A stretch of DNA of 9,539 nucleotides from an uncultured Clostridium sp. (GTDB taxonomy: Bacteria; Bacillota; Clostridia; TANB77; CAG-508): positions 8,545 to 18,083 of the forward strand of contig CATLUC010000023.1 in the NCBI GenBank assembly GCA_950059165.1, written 5' to 3'. Positions 4,805 to 9,539 of the stretch are shown piece after piece. Positions within the stretch are counted from its first letter, which is position 1, and each line of letters starts with the position of its first letter. A program made the translations under genes and the position numbers. The notes under the pieces were generated by a model. That model saw only the letters and a list, made by a program, of their open reading frames with translations. It had not been told where the DNA came from and did no database searches.

Positions 4805-5452
4805 TTGAAAAAACAAGATGTTATTACTTTTATAGATTTGTTAAAAAAGAGATATCCTGATGCTACTTGCAGTCTAGATTTTACTAAACCATTTGAATTA
4901 GTTGTGGCTGTAATGTTATCTGCACAATGTACAGACGAAAGGGTTAATTTAACAACTCCTGCTCTTTTTTCACGTTGTAAAACTATTGAAGATTTTGCAA
5001 ATATAGATATTCATGAATTAGAAAATATTATTCACCCATGTGGTTTTTATAAAAATAAAGCTAAAAACATCAAATTATGTGCAAAACAGGTTTTAGAAAA
5101 TTTTGGTGGTAAAGTGCCTAACACTATGGAAGAATTAACGAGTTTAGCAGGTGTTGGCAGAAAAAGTGCAAATGTTATTTTATTAGAAGTTTTTGGTATT
5201 GCCCAAGGTGTAGCAGTTGACACTCATGCAAAAAGAATTTCTAATTTGATTGGTTTGTCTAAAGAAAAAGAACCCGAAAAAATAGAACAAGATTTAATTA
5301 AATTATTTCCAAAAGAATATTTAAAGGATATTAACCATATTTTTGTATGGCATGGTAGAAATACTTGTATTGCACGTCACCCTAAATGTGAAGCCTGTGT
5401 AGTTAATGAATTTTGTAAAACTTACAAAAATTCATTGACAAAATCAAAATAA
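4805..5452 (+). CDS. nth: Endonuclease III, DNA glycosylase/AP lyase
   Basis: 215-aa base-excision repair enzyme that removes oxidised pyrimidines and cleaves the strand at the abasic site. All diagnostic parts are present: the helix-hairpin-helix LAGVGRKSAN with catalytic Lys120, the catalytic Asp139 in AVDTHAKRISN, and a C-terminal [4Fe-4S] cluster motif C188-x6-C195-x2-C198-x5-C204. The spacing is the same as in E. coli Nth. The start is TTG (4805-4807), seven bases after AAGGGGG (4791-4797). It is divergent from the small membrane protein-spoVM pair, with its own promoter. The next gene downstream has a separate promoter that begins inside the nth 3' end, so nth may be partly co-transcribed with it. 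Confidence 0.96.
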   Translation: MKKQDVITFIDLLKKRYPDATCSLDFTKPFELVVAVMLSAQCTDERVNLTTPALFSRCKTIEDFANIDIHELENIIHPCGFYKNKAKNIKLCAKQVLENFGGKVPNTMEELTSLAGVGRKSANVILLEVFGIAQGVAVDTHAKRISNLIGLSKEKEPEKIEQDLIKLFPKEYLKDINHIFVWHGRNTCIARHPKCEACVVNEFCKTYKNSLTKSK

Positions 5453-5463
5453 AGATATATATT
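5435..5463 (+). promoter_or_regulatory. Sigma-A promoter for the bactofilin-like gene, inside the end of nth
   Basis: Consensus TTGACA (5435-5440), 17 bases, then TATATT (5458-5463). The -35 lies within the last codons of nth. Predicted start of transcription is near 5470, 17 bases before the AGGAGGG site at 5487-5493. Confidence 0.65.
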
Positions 5464-5500
5464 TTTTACATATTATATAAATTTTTAGGAGGGATTTTTT

Positions 5501-6709
5501 ATGTTGAAAAACAAATTTACAATAATTACTGTTTTAACTGTAATTATTTTAGCTCTTACAGTTCCTTTTGTAAGAGCAGAGGATGAGCCTACAACAGACG
5601 TTCAGGCAAATCAAGATAATGCCATAATGCCAATAAGTGAAAATCCTGGAGAACCAGCTGATTCTTCAGAAACTCAACCTAATGGTAGCTCTGAAACTGG
5701 CACTGTTGCAGATGAAAATATGAAAAAGTCAGATGTTTACTTAGCTGGTGATAATGTTACAATTGATTACATTGTTGATGGAAATTTATTTGTTTTCGCA
5801 AATCATGTAACAATTAATGCACAAATTGGTGGTGATGCATTTATTTGTGCCAGTTCTGTAACAGTTGGCGAACAAGGTTATGTATTCAGCAATTTATTTA
5901 CTTTTGCAAAAGATGTAATTGTAAATGGTGTTGTTTATGACCTATACTCTGCTTCTGAAACAACTACAATTAATGGATATGTTTACAGAGATGTTAGAAT
6001 AGGTAGCAATTCTGTTAGTATTTTAGGTACGGTTGGAAGAAATGCTTATATAGACTGTAACCATTTAAATTTTGTACAGGGTACAGATGAAAATTCAAAA
6101 CATGGAGTTATTAATGGAAACTTAGATTATTCTTCTAAAGATGAAATTTCTATTCCAGAAGGTGTAGTTTCAGGACAAACAAATTTTGAAAAAGAAACTA
6201 TTTCAAATGATAATAGCATTCAAGATAAAATAATTTCATTAATTACTTTTATAGTTACTGTTATTGCTATTTGGCTAATATGCTTATGGCTTGCACCTAA
6301 GTTCTTGAAAAATAGTCCAGCTTTACTAACTAGCAAAAAAGTTTTACCTGTAATCGGGTTTGGAATTTTAACACCAATAGTTGCAATTATTTTATCAGTA
6401 ATCTTCTTAGTTTTAGGTGTTACTTCTACATTAACTTTATTATTAATTATGGCATTAATCCTTTTAATGGCTATTGGTACATCTATATTTGTTATTACAG
6501 TAAATTATATTGTTTGTGATAAACTAAAACTAGAAAAAACTATACAAATTTTAGGAATGTTAGTTGCTTCTTCTGTTGTTTTATGGCTAATTGGTTTAAT
6601 TCCTGTTCTTGGTTCTATTATAGAAATTATAGCAGTTCTTCTAGGACTTGGAATTGTAGTTTCTAATATAGTTTTAAAAGATAAGGAACAAAAGGTTGAA
6701 ACAGAATAA
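5501..6709 (+). CDS. Exported bactofilin-like beta-solenoid protein with C-terminal multi-pass membrane domain
   Basis: 402 aa. Residues 1-26 form a signal peptide (cleavage likely after VRA, 24-26). A low-complexity acidic Pro/Ser/Thr linker follows (27-72). Residues about 78-230 are short repeats of alternating small, polar and hydrophobic residues (YLAGDNVTI, VDGNLFVFANHVTI, IGGDAFICASSVTV, GYVYRDVRI, VSILGTVGRNAYI, HGVINGNLDY), the pattern of a bactofilin-type (polymer-forming) beta-solenoid. The C-terminal part has about five hydrophobic segments (roughly 244-264, 281-303, 308-336, 347-367, 372-391) and a charged tail. In contrast to cytosolic bactofilins, the solenoid here would sit outside the membrane. 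AGGAGGG at 5487-5493 lies seven bases before the ATG. Function is not established; a role in cell-envelope organisation is an inference. Confidence 0.75.
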   Translation: MLKNKFTIITVLTVIILALTVPFVRAEDEPTTDVQANQDNAIMPISENPGEPADSSETQPNGSSETGTVADENMKKSDVYLAGDNVTIDYIVDGNLFVFANHVTINAQIGGDAFICASSVTVGEQGYVFSNLFTFAKDVIVNGVVYDLYSASETTTINGYVYRDVRIGSNSVSILGTVGRNAYIDCNHLNFVQGTDENSKHGVINGNLDYSSKDEISIPEGVVSGQTNFEKETISNDNSIQDKIISLITFIVTVIAIWLICLWLAPKFLKNSPALLTSKKVLPVIGFGILTPIVAIILSVIFLVLGVTSTLTLLLIMALILLMAIGTSIFVITVNYIVCDKLKLEKTIQILGMLVASSVVLWLIGLIPVLGSIIEIIAVLLGLGIVVSNIVLKDKEQKVETE

Positions 6710-6729
6710 GAAATATTTTTCAATACTAT

Positions 6730-6776
6730 AATAGCAGTACATTCTACTTTTTTACTTAGCTGAATGTACTGTTATT
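6730..6776 (+). terminator. Hairpin terminator after the bactofilin-like gene
   Basis: A 15-base arm at 6730-6744 pairs with 6762-6776, allowing one G-T pair, around a 17-base loop. A modest U-rich stretch follows. The stem is long but AU-rich, so termination efficiency is uncertain. The hairpin separates this gene from the HAD gene. Confidence 0.65.
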
Positions 6777-6795
6777 TCTTTATAAGTATATCTTT

Positions 6796-6801
6796 TATAA
6801 T
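6796..6801 (+). promoter_or_regulatory. Possible -10 element of the HAD gene
   Basis: A perfect TATAAT lies 26 bases before the HAD start codon, but no good -35 is seen 16-18 bases upstream, where the terminator arm lies. It is listed as weak. Confidence 0.3.
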
Positions 6802-6806
6802 TTGTC

Positions 6807-6813
6807 AAGGAGA
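6807..6813 (+). promoter_or_regulatory. Ribosome binding site that decides the HAD start
   Basis: AAGGAGA lies nine bases before the ATG at 6822 but only two to three before the in-frame ATG at 6816, favouring 6822. Confidence 0.65.
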
Positions 6814-6821
6814 ATATGTTT

Positions 6822-7466
6822 ATGATAAAGAGATTAATTTTTGATATAGATGGAACTCTTATAACAGGAGTAAATTTTATTGATAGTGTAAAAAGAACTT
6901 TAACTAGATTAGAAATATATTCTGAAGATAATGTTAGACTATTTTTAAATGGTATTAACACATATGAAAAAATCTTTAATAATTATAATATTAAAGATTA
7001 TACAAAATATATGGAACGAATAATAAATACTAAATTACCGGAAAATTTTGTATATGTTTTTTGGGAAGAATTAAAAAGCGCAATTCCTGCGAAAAATGAT
7101 AAACTAATAAATACTATATATAAACTATCTCAAGAATATGAATTAGTTTTATTAACAAACTATTTTGCAAATTCTCAATTAAATAGATTAAATAATATGG
7201 GGATTGGTAAATTTTTCAAAGAATGTTATGGTGAACATTGCATAAAACCAAATAAACAGGCATATTTAGATGCCTGTGGAAACAATTTTGTAAAAGACTG
7301 TTTAATGATAGGAGATGATTTGTATTTAGATATTACAAGAGCAAAAGAAGAAGGTTTGCATACTATTTTTGTAAATACCAAAGGTATTAAAACAGACTCT
7401 AATATGGGAATTGTTGTTAACTCTGTTGAAGAAATTTCAAAAAAGTTAATATCTCAGATAGCCTAA
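6822..7466 (+). CDS. HAD-superfamily hydrolase (probable phosphatase)
   Basis: 214 aa from the ATG at 6822; an in-frame ATG at 6816 adds two residues but sits too close to the ribosome site. The four HAD motifs are present: I, FDIDGT with nucleophile D8 and acid D10; II, LVLLTN; III, the Lys of KPNKQAYLDAC; IV, MIGDDLYLDITRAKEEG. An alpha-helical cap lies between motifs I and II (about 18-95), placing it with the subfamily I type-1-cap enzymes such as phosphoglycolate or nucleotide phosphatases and haloacid dehalogenases. The substrate cannot be told from sequence. The stop codon (TAA 7464-7466) overlaps the stop of convergent rpe (7463-7465), and there is no terminator between them. Confidence 0.85.
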   Translation: MIKRLIFDIDGTLITGVNFIDSVKRTLTRLEIYSEDNVRLFLNGINTYEKIFNNYNIKDYTKYMERIINTKLPENFVYVFWEELKSAIPAKNDKLINTIYKLSQEYELVLLTNYFANSQLNRLNNMGIGKFFKECYGEHCIKPNKQAYLDACGNNFVKDCLMIGDDLYLDITRAKEEGLHTIFVNTKGIKTDSNMGIVVNSVEEISKKLISQIA

Positions 7467-8122
7467 CTTTTTAATTCATCTATTATTACTTTAAAGTCTT
7501 TTGCAAGTACAATTGCTGTTCCACTAACCAATATATTAGCACCTGCTTTTTTTACTTTTGGAGCAGTTACTAAATTTATGCCACCATCTACTTCTATATC
7601 TACTTCTAGGTTTTGTTCTGTCAAATGCTTTTTTAGTGTTTCTATTTTCTCTAGCATATCTTCCATAAAAGCTTGTCCACCTTTTCCTGGCTCTACTGTC
7701 ATTATTAAACACATATGTATAAATGGTAAAAATTCATATATTTCTTCTATTTTTGTATTTGGCTTTATAGCAATTCCTACTTTGCAATTGTTTTCTTTTA
7801 TGTATTTTATTGTTTCTTGGATTTCTTGTTTATCCTTGCAAGCTTCTATATGGAATGTTATTATATTAGGATCAATTGCTAGAAAATCGTCAATTGCAGA
7901 TTTTACGTCTTCTACCATTAAGTGAACATCAAGTGGCAAATTAGAAATTCTTTTTATGTAAAAGCTATTATCTAACATTTTTTTATATGTGTTTTTTTCT
8001 ACGAATTTTCCGTCCATTACATCAATATGAAAATAGTCTGTTTTAGCTGTTTCTAGCTTTAAAAAGCTTTCTTGTTCTTCCCCCTCTTTAATAGATAATA
8101 TAGATGTTGACACTTCTACCAT
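7463..8122 (-). CDS. rpe: Ribulose-phosphate 3-epimerase
   Basis: 219-aa TIM-barrel enzyme of the pentose phosphate pathway interconverting ribulose 5-phosphate and xylulose 5-phosphate. Family motifs in order: STSILS (5-10), FHIDVMDGKFV with metal ligands H32 and D34 (31-41), DVHLMVE with H67 (65-71), IEA (92-94), IKPNT (119-123), TVEPGKGGQAF (142-152), EVDGGIN with catalytic D179 (177-183) and SGTAI (200-204). After DGKFV the usual proline-asparagine is replaced by EKNTY, making this a somewhat divergent member, but the metal and acid-base residues are all kept. The start overlaps the end of rsgA by 7 bases (8116-8122), implying translational coupling, as in the rsgA-rpe gene pair of many Firmicutes. 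The ribosome site GAGAGG lies inside the end of rsgA. Confidence 0.92.
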   Translation of the reverse strand: MVEVSTSILSIKEGEEQESFLKLETAKTDYFHIDVMDGKFVEKNTYKKMLDNSFYIKRISNLPLDVHLMVEDVKSAIDDFLAIDPNIITFHIEACKDKQEIQETIKYIKENNCKVGIAIKPNTKIEEIYEFLPFIHMCLIMTVEPGKGGQAFMEDMLEKIETLKKHLTEQNLEVDIEVDGGINLVTAPKVKKAGANILVSGTAIVLAKDFKVIIDELKS

Positions 8123-9009
8123 TTTTTCTTTTCCTCTCTTTCTTTTAATTGTTCATATATTTTGCAAAATCGTTCATATCTATCTATGCTTATTTCGCCT
8201 TGTTCTATTGCTTTTTTTATGCCACAATTTTCTTCTTTTATATGTGTACAACCTACAAATTCACAATTTTGGATTTTGTTTTTAAATTCTACAAAATAGT
8301 TTGCTAAATTTTTGCTTTCAATTTCTTCTATTGAAAATGTTGAAAATCCTGGTGTGTCTGCTATATAAGTATTTTTATCTATTAAGTATAATTTTATTGC
8401 TGTTGTTGTGTTTTTTCCTCTTTGATTTCTTTTGCTAACTTCTCCTTCTAATGTGATATCTGTTTTAAAAATGCCGTTAATCAAGGTGGATTTTCCTACT
8501 CCTGAATTACCTGAAAATGCATTGATATTGTCTTTTAATTGTTCTTTTAGCTGTTCTATTCCTTTTTGATTTTTGGCATCTGTTTCTATTACTGTATAAC
8601 CTATTTTTTCATAAATGTTTTTTATTTCTTTAAATTCTGCTTTTTGGTCTAAATCTGTCTTATTTAACACTATAAGTGCTTTAATTCCTAAAAAGTTTGC
8701 AAATGCTAGTTGTTTGTCTAACAATAATAAATCTGGCTTTGGACTTTGACTTGAAACAACAAAAATAATTTGTGTGATATTTGCAAGTTTTGGTCTTTTT
8801 ACATAGACTTTTCTTTCTTCTATTTTGTTGATTACTGCTTTTTTATTTTCTTTGTCTATTATTTCTATTTCTACTAAATCACCAACAACAGGAGAAATTT
8901 CTTCTTTTTTGAATTTCCCCCTAGCAGTTGCTTCATATATTTCCTCTTTGTTTTTTAAATTTGATATTTGGTATAAATTTGCAATGTTTTCTATGATAAT
9001 TCCTTGCAC
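8116..9009 (-). CDS. rsgA: RsgA, ribosome small-subunit-dependent GTPase
   Basis: GTPase that checks and releases factors from the late-maturing 30S subunit. It shows the circularly permuted GTPase order typical of the family: NKTD (G4, 116-119), then the P-loop GNSGVGKS (G1, 167-174), then DTPG (G3, 218-221). An N-terminal OB fold precedes it. A C-terminal zinc site C249-x4-C254-x-H256-x5-C262 (CEFVGCTHIKEENC) follows. I choose the GTG at 9007-9009: AAGGGGGAG (9022-9030) lies 12 bases upstream, and the product then begins MQGIIIENI, matching the usual short start of this family. A TTG at 9037-9039 would add ten residues and put the ribosome site inside the gene. This gives 297 aa. It is the upstream partner of rpe, overlapping it by 7 bases. 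Confidence 0.93.
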   Translation of the reverse strand: MQGIIIENIANLYQISNLKNKEEIYEATARGKFKKEEISPVVGDLVEIEIIDKENKKAVINKIEERKVYVKRPKLANITQIIFVVSSQSPKPDLLLLDKQLAFANFLGIKALIVLNKTDLDQKAEFKEIKNIYEKIGYTVIETDAKNQKGIEQLKEQLKDNINAFSGNSGVGKSTLINGIFKTDITLEGEVSKRNQRGKNTTTAIKLYLIDKNTYIADTPGFSTFSIEEIESKNLANYFVEFKNKIQNCEFVGCTHIKEENCGIKKAIEQGEISIDRYERFCKIYEQLKEREEKKKW

Positions 9010-9021
9010 AATTAAAATATT

Positions 9022-9030
9022 CTCCCCCTT
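9022..9030 (-). promoter_or_regulatory. Ribosome binding site that decides the rsgA start
   Basis: AAGGGGGAG, 12 bases upstream of the GTG at 9009. Its position inside the longer TTG-started frame is the main reason to prefer the shorter protein. Confidence 0.6.
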
Positions 9031-9063
9031 AAAATCCAAAATTGTAATTATTTTTTGGTGCTT

Positions 9064-9447
9064 CTACTTATTTAATTTTTGCACTAACCCTTCAATTTCT
9101 TTAACAAAACTCTCTTTAATATTATCATATATTTCTCTTGATGTTTCTTCGTCATACAGATGTGATAAACTATTTCTTGAAAGCATCATTTGTATCCATA
9201 TTTGCCCATTATCTATTAGACCTACTGAAAAAGCCTCTTTTATAACTTCTCTTGGACTTCCTATTTTTTCTACAATGCCTTGATATTCTAAATAATCTTT
9301 CATTGTTTTCCAAGCTAATTCAAAAGTAAATTCAAACCTATGTAGCACACCATCTATGGTTAAGTCTGTTTCCTCTTCTTGCAAGGCTTCTTTTAATTTA
9401 TTTGTTGCTTTTTCTAAATCTGATTTTCTTTCTTCAAATCTCTTCAC
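9064..9447 (-). CDS. HEPN-type protein of the HI0074/nucleotidyltransferase-substrate-binding family (HepT-like)
   Basis: 127-aa all-helical protein. It matches the HI0074 family: RFEFTFELAWKTMKDYLEY (38-55), SPREVIKEAFSVGLID (64-79) and MMLSRNSLSHLYDEE (87-101). The last carries R91-x4-H96-x-Y98, the motif of HepT-like HEPN RNase toxins whose tyrosine is AMPylated by the partner antitoxin MntA. The GTG start (9445-9447) overlaps by one base the stop codon of the upstream frame (TAG 9447-9449), the tight coupling typical of these pairs. GGAGGGA lies about 12 bases upstream. It could act as a toxin or only as a companion subunit; HI0074 itself is known only as a partner of a minimal nucleotidyltransferase. 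It lies 54 bases upstream of rsgA in the same direction. Confidence 0.85.
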   Translation of the reverse strand: MKRFEERKSDLEKATNKLKEALQEEETDLTIDGVLHRFEFTFELAWKTMKDYLEYQGIVEKIGSPREVIKEAFSVGLIDNGQIWIQMMLSRNSLSHLYDEETSREIYDNIKESFVKEIEGLVQKLNK

Positions 9448-9539
9448 TAAAAGTCTTCTCCCTCCAATTCTATTGATTTTAGCAATTCTATTTTTGTATA
9501 AAAATAAAAAAAAACTAAGTCAATTTTATAAACAATATC
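9447..9539 (-). CDS. C-terminus of a probable minimal nucleotidyltransferase (MntA-like), partial
   Basis: Open frame of 30 codons from the right edge to TAG at 9447-9449. It reads DIVYKIDLV at the visible end and ELLKSIELEGEDF at its terminus. This fits the last strand (hydrophobic-Asp-hydrophobic, as in KIDLV) and last helix of MNT-domain proteins, which commonly end in a K/E-rich I-x-x-EG stretch. The catalytic GSxxxG...DxD region would be to the right of the window. The call rests mainly on the adjacent, overlapping HEPN partner; the fragment is too short to prove it alone. Confidence 0.55.
   Translation of the reverse strand, partial: DIVYKIDLVFFYFYTKIELLKSIELEGEDF

Noticed and set aside
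1..9539. tRNA, rRNA, CRISPR array or riboswitch
   Set aside because: No cloverleaf, no regularly spaced direct repeats and no recognisable aptamer core was found by reading both strands.

Overview
This is an AT-rich stretch from a spore-forming, low-GC Gram-positive bacterium, most likely a Clostridia member (Bacillota). The evidence is strong AT bias at third codon positions, AGGAGG-type ribosome binding sites, frequent TTG/GTG starts, a tig-clpP-clpX operon, a zinc-ribbon L28 protein and a spoVM gene. The exact lineage cannot be read from the window.

Left part (1-2289, minus strand): a protein-quality-control operon, tig > clpP > clpX, read leftward from a TTGCAA-16-TATAAT promoter. clpX runs off the left edge. 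Between clpP and clpX lies a 123-base imperfect palindrome that starts at the clpP stop codon. Divergent to tig, rpmB (ribosomal protein L28) is read rightward and ends in a terminator that overlaps its own stop codon.

Middle (about 2610-4387): an accessory island between rpmB and spoVM. It holds a prepilin-type gene whose product has an N-terminal pilin-like membrane anchor and a C-terminal formylglycine-generating-enzyme/C-type-lectin-like domain. The last ~100 bases of the gene look like the variable repeat of a diversity-generating retroelement (DGR): RGG motif, a run of codons all derivable from AAC/AAT, a local excess of C-ending codons, and a perfect 14-base palindrome right at the stop codon. 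No reverse transcriptase or template repeat is in the window, so the retroelement would have to act from elsewhere. The gene has a one-base insertion (4088) that separates the anchor from the body. A second, smaller and also frameshifted prepilin remnant lies downstream. Short hairpins sharing a GGGGACGTTTCCTTTTGC-like core bound the island, in opposite orientation at its two ends.

Next (4398-4660, minus strand): two short genes, a 49-aa membrane protein and spoVM (24 aa), which attaches the spore-coat basement layer to the forespore membrane. rsgA, rpe, spoVM and rpmB lie close together in Bacillus subtilis, so this window is an expanded version of that neighbourhood.

Right part (4739-9539): rightward nth (endonuclease III), a secreted bactofilin-like protein with a C-terminal membrane domain, and a HAD phosphatase. 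Leftward rsgA and rpe overlap by 7 bases, and rpe shares stop-codon bases with the convergent HAD gene. At the right edge is a HEPN/nucleotidyltransferase pair resembling a HepT-MntA (type VII) toxin-antitoxin module, with the nucleotidyltransferase cut by the window end.
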